A stretch of 64,000 nucleotides of DNA from Adiantum capillus-veneris (GCA_014529385.2 CM043945.1:124001-188000); one strand, 5' to 3'. Shown: positions 1-11,672, numbered from the stretch's first letter. Made by a program: numbers and translations. Notes: generated from the sequence alone by a model not told the origin.

Positions 1-34
1 AAGGTAAGCTAAAATTACCTCATTTCCACTTGTT

Positions 35-40
<6 letters not shown>

Positions 41-103
<63 letters not shown>

Positions 104-110
104 GAGAGTG
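41..110. repeat. (GA)n microsatellite
   Basis: Almost uninterrupted GA dinucleotides. No gene is seen between this tract and the AG-rich block that follows; 120-330 is AT-rich and holds nothing recognisable. Confidence 0.95.
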
Positions 111-330
111 AGAAAGAGAGATTAGTGTAGATTTAATGCCTAATGTTAAGTTAGTGTTGAAGTAGATTGATCAAGCGTTTTTGTTTTGTGTGTTTAATAC
201 TAAGTTAGTGTTATATTAGAGTAAAAAATTTCCTATTTAAAAGATGTGTAATTATTAAAAAAGGAAAAAATGAAAGAGTGAACAAAAAAGTTAAACATTA
301 AACAAAAGACCTAAAAAAAGAACAGTACAA

Positions 331-353
331 GACAGAGAGAGATAGACAAAAAT

Positions 354-397
<44 letters not shown>

Positions 398-414
398 TAG
401 AGAGAAATAGAAAT

Positions 415-477
<63 letters not shown>

Positions 478-502
478 ATAGAGAAAGAGAAAGAGGGGGA
501 GG

Positions 503-552
<50 letters not shown>

Positions 553-976
553 TAGAATATAGAAAGAGAGAGAGGAGTTAGAGAAAGATAGAAGGAGAGA
601 GAGGAAGGGATAGAGATAGACATAAAGAGGGAGAGCATAGAGAGGAGGAGAGAAAGAGATAGAGAGAGAGAAAGAGGGAGATAATAGAGAAAGAGCAATA
701 GAGAGAGGGAGAGAGACATAGAAAGAGGGAGAGATAGAGAGAAGAGAGAATAGAGAATAGAGGAAGAGGAAGAGATAGAGAGACACAGAGAGGGAGAGAT
801 GGATAGAGAGAAAGAGGGAGAAATAGAAAAGAGTGGGAGAGAATAGATAAAGAGAGAGATATAGAGAAAGAAAGAGACCAGAGGGAGGGAGGGAACGGAG
901 AGAGGGAGAGAGAGAGAGAGTGAATACATAGAGGGGGAGGGAGAAAGAGAGAGGGAGAGAATAGAGAAATAATGAA

Positions 977-1028
<52 letters not shown>

Positions 1029-1031
1029 GGG
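331..1031. repeat. AG-rich low-complexity block
   Basis: About 700 bp of (AG)n runs interrupted by ATAG, AGGG and AAAG variants. The long Ser/Leu ORFs on the minus strand are artefacts of (CT)n reading and are not genes. Confidence 0.95.
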
Positions 1032-2399
1032 TTAGAGATACGTGCATTTGACTTGCTTGCACTTATTTTGAAGATGCAAGATTTGGTAGCCACACAAAAC
1101 ACATAGCTGCAAACACAATGGAAATTTGTGATCTTCATTTTTTAACATCTAAGTGGCAATTTTATTGTGCAACGACTGGTCTGGTTCAACCTGTCACACC
1201 TGGCTTGGTCCTACTCTCCCAATCCTAGTTGGCTCACCTCATTTAAGGAGGCTTCCATGTCACCAAAGGTCCATGTCATCGACCCATCTCACCTTCCACA
1301 TCACCACAGTCAACACTTTGACCTTAACACTTGGCTTGCCATGTCACTCTAATTTCCAACTCATCCACCACCCTCCACTACCACCTTACTACACCTTAAG
1401 TGCTATGTCATCCACCACCGCACATGCCACATGTAAGTATTGCTTGCATGGCTTGCCACATCACTCGCCACTTCATAAGCCACCAAGCATGCTAGCTCGC
1501 CAACTCATTAGCCTCCTTTTTTACCACCTAATCATTACATGTCACCATTTTGATACATGATCATATGACATGCAGATAAGGGGATCCCATCCACCACCTC
1601 ATCATTCCACCTATGCATTCCATGTCACCATCATCGACGCCCCGGCCCTGGACATGGTCCACCATCACTCATTGCATACCAAGCCTTGTCGACCACCCCG
1701 AGCGTGCCAAAACCTGCGAGACCCAAAAACAGTCCCAAAGTAGACAAGCCCGTCGGTGGAAGGTCGCCTTGGCACTCGCCCGAGGGGGGGATTGTATCCC
1801 AACGTCACAAGAAAGCTGTGGGGAACTCGTTGACTCACCTCACCCGTTCCTTGCTTTGCGTCCGCCTCATTCCCATCTCAACCGAGCACCACTACCCTTA
1901 TAGTTGCACACAGTTTGGCGTGGGCCGACAAACCCCCCAAGCACCATGGCATCCCGGATAGAAATCCTTGCCGTGAACCCCCACAGTGCAAGGTGTTTGA
2001 ATCCCACGATGCAAGGTGCTTGAACCCATGGTCCGGCATGAATCTCGCGGTCTCGAGAAGCCCTCCGGCACCCATGAACCTCGCAGTCTCGGGAAACCCC
2101 ACAGTGCATTTGAACCCCGCAAGCCGAAAAACGGGGGGAAACCCCTTGTTGGGGGAAGGCCAAGAGAAGGTTTTCCATGAGAGGATGCAATGATCAACGG
2201 CACGAGAACAAGGTGTCCTCTTCCAACACCCGATGCAAGGAGTTGGACGCATGGACAAGGGTCCACAGGTGCTTGATGAAGCCACCAAAAACTCCACTAT
2301 GATGTGGCCAACTACATCAATGGAGGACAACGGAGGAAACTGAGGACATGGACATGTTGACATGACAGCACGGGCCGACAATTGGGCTGATGCTTCGAG
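1032..2399. other. No recognisable gene
   Basis: Mixed-composition DNA with several overlapping short ORFs on both strands, none with a recognisable domain. Short imperfect direct repeats occur around 1970-2120, where phrases of the type tgaacccc and aatctcgcggtctcg recur. Nothing else can be supported. Confidence 0.6.
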
Positions 2400-2960
2400 T
2401 ATGTTGGCGAGGGTTGACGAGTACATGAAGCACAAAGAAAACGATGTCACTGTCATGACATCGTGATGAGGTTAATTGAGGCCAAGTGCACTGACACCGA
2501 GGGTTGACTACATCGAGGGAGGAAAATCAAGGGGCCATCCGTGCAAGAATTTGATGACGGGACAGAGCGAGCCAATGGGGGTGGACAGGCGGATGGGTGC
2601 TTGAAGCACGGAGCGGACGATGCGATCGGTGACTCCATCATGATGGGTCAATTGAGGTTGGTAGCACCGATGGAGCCAACAGGATGTGCACAACTACGAT
2701 GATGGGGTGGCATGTGTCAATGGGTGAGCCGACGAGATCGGTGTGTCAGCGAGGGTCAATAGGTGCGTGAAGCACGGAGCGAACGATGCCACCGCCAACT
2801 CCATCGTGACAGGGCCGATAGCATCGGTGAGGCCGACGGGCCATGTACGATTGCAAAGATAGGGTGGCCTAGGAAAATGGGTGATCTAACACGGTGGGTG
2901 TGTGGTGAGGGTCGATGCGTGTATGAAGAATGAAGCAAACAACATCATTGTTGATGATAC
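2400..2960. repeat. Degenerate tandem repeat, about 160-180 bp period
   Basis: A phrase resembling GTGCTTGAAGCACGGAGCGA recurs near 2420, 2599, 2762 and 2919. Each copy is followed by related text (gatgc..., tccatcatgatg, ggtagcatcg). Copies are strongly diverged. This array leads directly into the 180-bp satellite and may be an older relative of it. Confidence 0.6.
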
Positions 2961-3009
2961 CGTGACGGGGCCGGTAGCATCGACGGGGTCACTTATGTTA
3001 TAACTAGAA

Positions 3010-5216
3010 GGATGGCCAAAAGACTTTGTAGGGGTGAAGAAATGGTGCTCAAATCCATCAATGCAATGTTTCATGGCCATCCAATATGTTTTGGGTGGTC
3101 CCGAAACATACTATACACTAACATGGGTTTTGCGAGCCCATACGAGCCATTTTACCGCATAGTATGGACCTTGACCATCCACAGTAGTTTGGATGGCTAT
3201 CCAAGTTTTCATGGGTGGGTAAATAGTGATCACCTTCACCCATGAAACTTTTTGTGGCCATCTGATATCACTTGGAGGTCTCGATACATAATATACGCTT
3301 AAATTGGTCATATGAGCCAACCGAACTATTTTAGCACATAGTATGGGCCTTGATCACCCATATTATATGTGATTTCTGTAGAACTTTGCAAGGATGAGGG
3401 AATGATTCCCACCCACATCTATGTAAAGTCTCACGGGCATCGGATATGGTTTGAGTGGTCCCGACTCATACTATGCCCTAAAATGGGTCGTATGAGCCAT
3501 ACGGCCCATTTTAGCGCATAGTTTGGGCCTTGATAGCCCATACCATATTGGATGGTTGTGAATGAAACTTTGCATGGGTCATGGAGGATTGGTTCTCAAT
3601 CCCATCCATGAAAATTTTCAAAGTCATCCAATATGGTTTGGGCAGTCTGGACCCATATTGTGCGCTAAAATGGGGCCCATGTCTCATACGTCCCATTTTA
3701 GCGCATAGTATGGGCCTTGGTAACCCATACCATATTGGATGGCTATGCAGATTTGCGTGGATGGAGTAATGGTTTGCACCCCCACCCATACAAAGTATTG
3801 TGTTCACCCAATATGTTTTAGGTGGTCTTGAACCATAATGTGCACTAAAATGGGCCATATGGCTCATACGACCCATTTTAGCACCTAGTATGTGCCTTGA
3901 CCATTCATACCATATCAAATGATTGTGAAAACCATTGGGGGTTGGAGAATGGTACTCACCCCCACTCGTGAAAAGTCTTGTGACCATCCAATATGGTTTG
4001 GGTGGTCCCGAACCATACTATGTGCTAAATCGGATCGTATGGCTCATATGACCCATTTTAGCACATAGTATGAACCTTGAACATCCATACCAGCTTTGAT
4101 GGTTGTGTAACTCTATAGGTATGGGGGAATGGTGTTCACCCCCACCCATACAAACTCTTGTGGCCATCTGATATAGTTTGAGCGGTCAAAGGCCATACTA
4201 TGCGCTATGAGCCATACGGTCCATTTGAACACATAGTATGCACCTTGACCACCCAAACCATATCAAATGACTATGCAACTTTGCAAGGGTGAGTAAATGG
4301 TACTAATTCCACCGATGCAAAGTCTCGTCGCCATCTGGTATGGTTTAGGCGGTCTCGATTCATACTATGAGTTATAAACCCTAAATCCCAAATCGTAATC
4401 CCTAAACCATAGACCCAAAACCTTTAACCTGGAACTCTGAATCCTAAACCCTAACCCTATACTCTAAATCCTAAAGCCTAAACCATAAACCATAAACCAT
4501 AAACCTTAAACTTTGAACCACAAATCCTAAACCCTAAACCCTAAATCATATACTCTAAGTACTAAACACTAAACCCCAACCCCTAGCCCCTAAAACCCAA
4601 GTCATATACCCAAACCATAAACATTGTACCTTGAACCATAAACCCTAAATCCTAAACCATGTACTCTAAATCCTAAACTCCAAAACCTTAAACCCTAAAC
4701 CCTAACCCATAAATCCTAAACTTGGATGGCTGTGAAACTTTGGACGGGTGGGATAATGGTGCTTCATAGCCATCCAATATTGTTTGGCCGGTCCAACCCA
4801 TACTATGCGCTAAACGGGTCGTATGGCTACCCTACACCCTAAACCCTAAATCAGGAACCCTAACCCTTAACATGTAAACCCTAAACTTGGATGGTTGTGG
4901 AGCTTTGCACGAGTGGAGAAATGGTGCTCACCCCCACACCCATGCAAAGTTTCACTACCATCCGATATGGTTTGGGCGCTTTCTACCCTTACTATGTGCT
5001 AAAATGGATTGTATGGCTCATATGACCCATTTTAGCGCTTAGTATGGTCCTGGACTACCCATATCATATCCGATGGCTTGCAACTTTGCACATGTGAGGA
5101 AATAGTTCTCACCCCCACCCATGCAATATTTCACAACCATCCGTAGTCTCGGTCCATACTATGCTCTAAAAATGGGCCATATGGCTCATATGTTCTATTT
5201 TAGCACATAGTATGGA
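3010..5216. repeat. 180-bp satellite array with internal dyad
   Basis: The phrase TTTTAGCGCATAGTATGGGC and variants recur near 3151, 3331, 3511, 3698, 3878 and 4058, giving a 180-187 bp period. Each unit contains an inverted repeat: an arm like CATACTATGCGCTAAAATGG, a short spacer, then its complement. Later copies (4225-5216) are irregular and are interrupted by telomere-like repeats. Monomer length is typical of plant centromeric or subtelomeric satellites (general knowledge); location on the chromosome is inference. Confidence 0.85.
4375..4870. repeat. Degenerate telomere-like (CCCTAAA)n patch
   Basis: Dense runs of CCCTAAA with point variants (cctaaac, ccataaa, ccctaac) cover 4375-4720, and a second short patch lies at 4835-4875. 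The motif is the complement of the plant telomere repeat TTTAGGG. It is embedded in the satellite, so it is interstitial telomere-like sequence, an old fusion site or a subtelomere. Confidence 0.8.
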
Positions 5217-5905
5217 CCTTCATTGCACTAGCTAGCTATTGAAGGAACACAAAGGATTGTATTGTAAAATGTCTCTCTTGATGGGGGAAACCTATAATAC
5301 AAAGCCTTTTGGAGGGGGGATCGGCTCCATGTAAATCCGGTCCTCAACTGTTGTCAATAGCTTAATTTCTCTCTATTTTGAAGTATTGTTCATGCCTTTC
5401 TAACTAGGTGTTATGCTTTTTGTTGCTCTCTCCACCCAAGCACTCTTGTTATGCTCATTAGTAATCTATTCTAATGAAATTCTCACTATGTTCATGCTAT
5501 TTTCCACTACACACAAGTTACTAGGCCATTAAATGTTACATTGGTATCAGAGCACAAGGTTTCTCTTTTCTTGCTCAAGAAGGGAGGTCCCTAAGCTAGC
5601 TATAAATGGTTGTTATTATTAATTGCAATTGAGTAAGTAGAATAGGGATTTTTCAGCCTTGCAGGACACCTACCTTTGTGCAAATAACGGGGCATTACCG
5701 TCATGAGCTATGGTCTTGATAGTGGAGTCCTACGGGGCTTGCCTACGGCTTAACCACTATCGATCTATTAGAAGCTTGACAGGAGCCGGTGTTGTTTTGG
5801 TGTTGAAAGACCCTCTCTTCTATTCCTTGCAATTAATGGTATTCAAGCCATGGGTACAATAGCTTGAGTGCTTTTCTAAAGGGGTAAAGAGGAGTAGCAA
5901 CATTA
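5217..5905 (+). mobile_element. Family C retrotransposon fragment: LTR 3' end plus leader
   Basis: This stretch is nearly the same as 16035-16715. The LTR part ends at 5540 with ...TGTTACA, directly before a tRNA-iMet type primer-binding site; the untranslated leader follows. The 5' part of the LTR is missing, and similarity stops at 5905 after a phrase like GTAAAGAGGAGTAG, just before the gag region of the related copy. It is therefore a fragment truncated on both sides. Confidence 0.85.
5542..5559 (+). promoter_or_regulatory. Primer-binding site (tRNA-iMet type)
   Basis: TGGTATCAGAGCACAAGG begins one base after the LTR end. TGGTATCAGAGC is the standard plant LTR-retrotransposon PBS, complementary to the 3' end of initiator tRNA-Met. 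Confidence 0.85.
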
Positions 5906-6159
5906 TGAGATTTTGGAGGTCATTTGGAGGGCCTTATTGAAGAGAGAGAAAAGAAGGCGCAGCCAATGAGCAGCAACCTTACATAACGTAGAAATGCATG
6001 GAAAATAACATAAAAATGAAAGAAAACATTTTGAAATATTGAGTTTTGTCCCATTTTTGTAAGGTAACTTCCTCGTCTCACAAAGTAGGGCCCATTGCCA
6101 ATAGCCGTCAAGTTGCTGACACCTGACTACTAATTGATAGCTAACTCTCTTCCTTCATT

Positions 6160-7565
6160 AAAAGATATCCACTACCTTTATGAAAGATTTCAAAACTCAT
6201 TCTCCCTATGGCTTCGTCTTCTACCCACCCAAGAAGTTCTAGAGGGTGCTCTACACTGTCCCCAACTAGCCTCACCATTATTGTGCCAAGAAGACCATGT
6301 AGTAGCATAAGCACTATCTCAGTTTCAAACTCTCTCACTACAGATAATAGGTGGCAAGAGTAGAGGATAAGCAAAGGTTCTTGAGTTCTTATGTAGCCAA
6401 GAAGGAGAAAAAGCTCAAAAGCAACAAATATGTGTCGTTCTGCATGGAAAGCAAGAGTTTTGGATTTCAAAGTCGAGGTTGGTAAGAAGACTATGAAAGA
6501 AGTCTTTCTTCAACATGTTTTCACTCACTCTGATGTGATTTCTAATGGCAGCAATGTCTCCATGGCGATAATCCATGGTGCAACTGTAAGTTAATTATTT
6601 AGCACTCCTCTATAAATGTTATCTTACATTTCAAATGTGAATCTATTTTTTTCTTCTCTTATTACAGATATATAATTAGATTATACAGATGTTTGTATTT
6701 ATTTCTATATCCTTACATTCACAGATGTCTATCCTTCCTCATATGAGGAATGGGAGCCATTGGAGTGCATTATAGGTCTCATCTCTGTGACCCATGCTCA
6801 TATTGGGGTCTTGCAATATGCTGGCAGAACTAGCAAAAGCCTTGCAGACGAGGGTATTTTATTTTATGACCATTTCTATTAACTCAATCAAAGGAATCAA
6901 AGAGGAGTGCTGGTGAAGTTTTCACTACCAACCAACTGGAACTCCATGGATTGGCCCGTTCCCGACACAACAATGAGTGAGGCATCGAGGAGCAGGCTCT
7001 ATAGGGATGTTCAGAGGTCTCTCCAAAACTCTGTACCCACTAAATTGGTGAAACTTGCAAACTTTTGTCCTATTGTTGGTCTCTTTGTTGATTTATTTCA
7101 TACCTGCAAAGTACATGTTGCTAAAACTATGTTGCTCTGCAAATCATTTGATTCCCTCTTGTGTGATAAGCTTCTTGATTGAGGGTGGTATGTGAAAGAA
7201 ACAGATGGCAGATGTTGTGAGATTTCTCTTGACTCTTTCATTGTCAAATATATGCTTAATAATCTCCTTTTGGTACAAGCGTTCTCACTTTGTTGAAGGT
7301 TGCTATGTGCCTATGGATCAAGAGGCAGCAAGTTTGGCAAACAATGTTGTCATAGACGTGGAAGTGGTGGAAAAAGACCTTAATCTTATGACAGTAATTA
7401 CAATAAGGCAGCAATGCAATCTTTTGCAACTTTGACATGACATAGTGGAGGAGACGGCCAATATTGACTCCGTAAACGTTTATTTCTTGCTGGGCAGACA
7501 AAGAGTAATGCAACGAAGGGAGAAGGATTTTTTGTGTGGAGATCTTTCTGGCCGTATTCAAATTG
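6160..7565 (+). pseudogene. Decayed multi-exon gene, not recognised
   Basis: Protein-like reading frames run through this stretch on the plus strand but are broken by stops and frame changes. Pieces seen are KVEVGKKTMKEVFLQHVF (about 6465-6520), TDVYPSSYEEWEPLECIIG (about 6723-6780), the longest open block 6907-7182 (contains FVDLFHTCKVHVAKTMLLC), then SFWYKRSHFVEGCYVPMD (about 7256-7320) and VEETANIDSVNVYFLLG (about 7446-7496). The introns implied at 6590-6720 and 6855-6900 have plausible GT...AG ends. I do not recognise the family. It neighbours the H3-like gene on the opposite strand, so the two genes converge. Confidence 0.5.
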
Positions 7566-7649
7566 TGCCCATGTAATCTAGCCTGAATGGCTTCAACAAA
7601 ATGTAACTTTTTTTACTAGTTTAATCTTAAATATCAAGTGTTTGCTCAA

Positions 7650-7650
<1 letters not shown>

Positions 7651-7690
<40 letters not shown>
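7651..7690. repeat. (TC)n microsatellite
   Basis: About 20 TC units lying between the 3' ends of the two convergent gene-like regions. Confidence 0.95.
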
Positions 7691-7696
<6 letters not shown>

Positions 7697-7727
7697 CGAA
7701 ACACATAGATAGGTAGACAGTATCAAT

Positions 7728-8125
7728 TTAAGGTATAAACAATGAATTACTAAGTACATTTGTAAGTACAAATTCCGATGTGCTCAATGGGCTTACATAC
7801 ATTCCTTGCAGGTATGGGACCAAAATGTCCTCTAGGTAAAAATCATGAGGATGCCCTTCAAATGAAGGTGGGGAAATAGTAGTGCCGGGTGGATTAAGTA
7901 AACCCTTATGTGGTATGTCATCAATCAACAAAGTATTGAGAGCATCATAAGGCACATTGATCTGGTCAAAGGTCTTGTAGAAAAGTGGTACATTAGCTTT
8001 AGTGGGGTGGAAATGTCCCGCAATGGTATTACAATTTCTTTTACTATACACAAAATAAAAATCCGATCTCTGAATTTCAGCCAAATTGCAAACTATGGTA
8101 ACAAGGGGATTCAAGTTTTGGGCCT
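7728..8125 (-). CDS. FCP1/NIF HAD-phosphatase-like C-terminal segment
   Basis: The exon follows an acceptor (tgcag, about 8127). It contains VPLFYKTFDQI, then NTLLIDDIPHKGLLNPP and PHDFYLEDILVPYLQG. This order matches the C-terminal half of plant FCP1/NIF-type HAD phosphatases, where a K-P-L motif precedes an L-L-I/L-D-D-S-P-Y-K-A-L-L-N-P-P motif carrying the acidic residues of HAD motif IV. The catalytic DxDx(T/V) motif I was not found upstream, so catalysis is unlikely. Known FCP1 relatives dephosphorylate the RNA polymerase II CTD; nothing here shows that role. Confidence 0.5.
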
Positions 8126-8399
8126 GCATTGAAGACTAGATAGCAACCTAAACCGTGGAATCAAAAAAATCAAAAATTCCTTTGTGCCTGGTCATGTGCC
8201 TGGTCAAATTACTACTCTGAGATTTCCCAAGTGAAAACTATGTAAATGAGAGAACTCTGTATGTACACTGTACGGCTATTGTAGCAACAACAATCCATTG
8301 AGATCCAAGATAATTAGTCTCTGCAATCATTGTGTGCATACATATAAGTAGTTAGAAACAAAAAAGAGTATATTATTTAAGTACAATGGATATTACCGG

Positions 8400-9112
8400 A
8401 ACAACCATATCTACTTGAAGCAAAAGTCCATACTGGTCATTTCTAATGTTGACATTCTGTTGTTGAGTGTCGATGTTTCCTTTTGTATTGCCAAGGGTAT
8501 TCACCTATTGTGGTTGTGCAGTACAGGACTCTTGTGTTTCCATGGCCGAATGGTTAACCTGTTCTGTTGTCTGTTCCTGGCTTTGATTTGCAATTTTGGT
8601 CTCCTCCTCTACATGGTCAAGGCACTCTGTATCTTCTCTTGGCTCTAAAGAGCTCTCACATCAGCAATTACAGGAGCTTGGACTCCCTCATATTGATTAT
8701 GTACCGCATCTTGTGCCACAATAATAGGCACTCCCTTATCCTCCTCTACTTGGCCTAGAACCTCTGTTGCATTCCTCGGCTTTGAGGAGCATTTTACATC
8801 TACATTTTCAAGGGCTTGGTCTACTTCACATTGATCAACCCCAACTTCGGATTCAGCCGCTGCAACTGCAAAGCATACCGGTGTCTGTTCCTCTAATATG
8901 GGGTCAGTTTTAGGGATTTGGTTTCCAGTGGTGGAAACTGGCATGACTTCCTCATCACCGGTCATCATTAAAGTTATTATATGGTTTTCGACAAAAGTGT
9001 CTTCTGTATCTAAAACTCTTAGGGTTGAACGAGATAGTAGATGTTGAATCATTGAAGCGCGGTGCCTTTGTAAATATTCCAAGGTATAATTTTCCAAAAC
9101 ATTCTGCAAAAT
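8400..9112 (-). CDS. Acidic low-complexity linker exon of the H3-like gene
   Basis: Begins QNVLENYTLEYLQRHR and continues as an acidic, Glu/Val-rich, presumably disordered region. The frame ends at a TAA near 8645 but continues in another frame with a Gln/Glu-rich stretch to a GTAATA donor near 8398. No domain recognised. It lies between the Ulp1-like and FCP1-like parts and probably acts as a spacer. Confidence 0.4.
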
Positions 9113-9185
9113 TAGGTTAACTTGTGGTCAATACTTTAATCAATAAAAGCACCAAGTTGGTCCAAACCATAGCAAGGAAATACCT

Positions 9186-9960
9186 TTGACATAAATGGAT
9201 TCAAAGTAAAAAAGCTCTGAAGTATGTACTCTGTATGCAGAAGACATCTCCAACCACAGGAATTTGGATCTGTCTGATTAGGCACTTTGACAGTTTTAAA
9301 GGTTGACTTGTAGAGTTCATGATTTCCACAAAGCCTTCCATAGACATGAAGTAATATTTTTACACATCTATGAACATTAAAGGTTATTTGTGATTAACAA
9401 TGTTGAGGTCATCAACCATAGCCCAAATAAACACTCAAGGTTTTATCAACACTCACACTCTTATCTCTGAATGTGTTCCTTGTATGGAGTTGATAGTCCA
9501 TACCACTTGTTTGTCTAGTTCAATGCATACAAGGCTCCAATGATTATTTGATTCGTATGGCAATACCATAATTGTGACCTGAAGCATTGGACAGTGGACA
9601 AACCATCTCTCCAAATGTACCATGAGGGGTGTTTTTTATTCGGAGTGGCACGGATAACTGTGGATCTAAAACATGTATTTTAATATGGGTTTGTTGAGGG
9701 AGCTGGCTCTTTATTAAGAAACAATTAAAAAAAAGGATTTAATTAGAGACCAAGTACCAAACAAAAAGGATCTTAAAGGTAGAGAAGAGCACTTACTTTA
9801 GGCATAAATAAACAATAGAATCCATAATTTGTGCATTGGGATCTTTCAAAATCCCAATATCAACAGAATCTAGAGCTAATTGCCTAGTACCATCAGCAAG
9901 GGGAATGGTTGCTAACAGCCCTTCTTTCATGGAATGTAAAATATCATTGTTTCTTTCATT
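9186..9960 (-). CDS. Ulp1/SENP (C48) cysteine-peptidase-like segment
   Basis: C48 peptidases remove SUMO or related modifiers. The first exon ends with LKDPNAQIMDSIVYLCLK, like the substrate-binding start of Ulp1 domains, and meets a GTAAGT donor near 9796. A second exon (about 9690-9450) carries NHWSLVCIELDKQVVW, which supplies the catalytic His in an HW motif (codon 9541-9543). A third exon (about 9372-9186) carries NQTDPNSCGWRCLLHTEYIL with the oxyanion Gln and the Cys of the typical ...Q....CG motif (Cys codon 9257-9259). The Asp usually following the HW strand appears as Asn (TINS), so activity is doubtful. Assignment rests on motif order and spacing only. Confidence 0.6.
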
Positions 9961-10199
9961 TAAGTCTGTGGTAACTTGCCCATAATTTCTCCTCTGGGCC
10001 TCTTCATCAGCACAGTATCAGTCTGTATCCTCTTTAATTTCTCTTCTTCTAGGTGACGTCTTTCTTCTTGCTTAGCTCTGGCTCTGGTGTTCACATCATG
10101 AGTAACCTCATGAATCTTAACCCCATGATCCCGTCGGCTTGGTGGTATTACCAATATATCCTTCATTTTGGGGTCAATAAACTCAATAGGGATAATGAG

Positions 10200-10626
10200 C
10201 TTGTTGTATCTCCAACGTACTCTCTTGAGCGTCTCACTGTCCTTGTCCATTATTGTCACTCGGTGAGCATGAGAAGCAACAATGGTGACATCATTAAAAT
10301 ACTCCAGTAAAAAATCTTCTGCTACTTCTTGAAGACAGAGCAAGGCAACAACCTTCCATCTCATTTTACCAGCACATGCTTCCTCACAAATTTGCCTACT
10401 GCTCTTTGGAAAGGAAGTTTAGGGACACAAAGCTCAATACATTTCTGAGATTTTTTATGTCCTTAAATAAACCCATGTTTCTCTGAATATTCTTTATTCT
10501 TGGTCCCTTCAATACCTTCATTGGTTTACCTAAAGTTTTCTTCTTACTAGCAGACCTTCCACATGCTTTCTTTGCAAGCCTTGGTCCTTTCCCTGCCTTC
10601 CTTGCTGTTGCCTTTGTTCTTGCCAT
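10200..10626 (-). CDS. Histone H3-like domain, divergent
   Basis: The product starts MARTKATARK, against MARTKQTARK in canonical H3, so K4, R8 and K9 equivalents are kept while Q5 and S10 are changed. After a basic tail the histone fold shows KLPFQRAVGKFVRK (H3 has KLPFQRLVREI), CLQEVAEDFLLEYFND (H3 LQEAAEAYLVGLFED) and SHAHRVTIMDKD (H3 IHAKRVTIMPKD), ending at RVRW (H3 RIRG). Three reading frames are needed: 10626 to about 10450, then a second to about 10367, then the frame starting MRWK at 10364. Identity to canonical H3 is low outside these motifs, so this is a derived variant and not a replication-coupled H3. Nucleosomal function cannot be inferred from sequence. Confidence 0.8.
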
Positions 10627-10650
10627 TCCACTATAAGAGAGAAATGCAAA

Positions 10651-10899
<249 letters not shown>

Positions 10900-10937
10900 A
10901 ATTCTTGAAATCCCTAACTCTCTCTCTCTCTCTCTCT

Positions 10938-10969
<32 letters not shown>

Positions 10970-11162
10970 CCCTCCCCCCTCCCTCCCTCTCCCTCTCCCC
11001 CCTTCCACATGGCTATAATGGTATGCGCCCATATGGATACCCTAACTATCCGTCTAACCACCCCACTCTAGTTTTAGACATTGGTTTCAGTGCTTTGTTA
11101 TTTACTCCAAGGTGGACTAGTGAGAAATGTTGTTTTTTATTGTCTGAGACTTTACCCCCTAC

Positions 11163-11335
<173 letters not shown>

Positions 11336-11342
11336 CTTCTTG

Positions 11343-11440
<98 letters not shown>

Positions 11441-11466
11441 GTGTGTGTGTGTGTGTGTGTGTGTAT

Positions 11467-11525
11467 GGATCACGACGCGCGGGTTCAAAATTGAGTAAAG
11501 AAAACAGTCCATCACGTTGTGCTCC
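11467..11525. repeat. GGATCACG unit 3 (about 59 bp)
   Basis: Begins GGATCACGACGCGCGGGTTC after (GT)n and ends ATCACGTTGTGCTCC, parallel to unit 1. Confidence 0.5.
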
Positions 11526-11602
11526 ATTTCATGACTTCCTTCTCTTTCTCTCTCTCTCTCTATGTATCTTCCTCTTTCAAACCAAGCTAGCAATCATAAA
11601 CA

Positions 11603-11672
<70 letters not shown>

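Larger units (their letters stand above)
7728..10626 (-). pseudogene. Composite gene: histone H3-like, Ulp1-like, FCP1-like
   Basis: Minus-strand multi-exon gene read from ATG at 10626. In order it shows a histone H3 fold with an H3-type tail, a charged linker (EERRHLEEEKLKR), a Ulp1/C48 cysteine-peptidase-like segment, an acidic low-complexity linker and a segment like the C-terminal half of FCP1/NIF HAD phosphatases. H3 and the start of the Ulp1-like part lie in one exon, so their linkage is direct; linkage to the FCP1-like part depends on predicted introns near 8400-8320 and 8250-8125. Breaks: frame changes at a T6 run (10451-10456) and a T4 run (10364-10367), another near 10000-10015, and an in-frame stop near 8510. 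It could be a pseudogene, or a live gene with homopolymer assembly errors. Its 5' end faces a microsatellite-rich spacer and a divergent plus-strand gene. Confidence 0.6.

Noticed and set aside
291-1138. Long minus-strand Ser/Leu ORFs in the AG-rich block
   Set aside because: Pure (CT)n translation; no composition or motif of a real protein.
1153-2456. Overlapping ORFs of 90-190 codons on both strands at 1150-2460
   Set aside because: No domain, mutually overlapping, and in or next to degenerate repeats.
3511-3987. 158-codon minus-strand ORF in the satellite
   Set aside because: Reading through the 180-bp satellite; the translation is itself a repeat of that unit.
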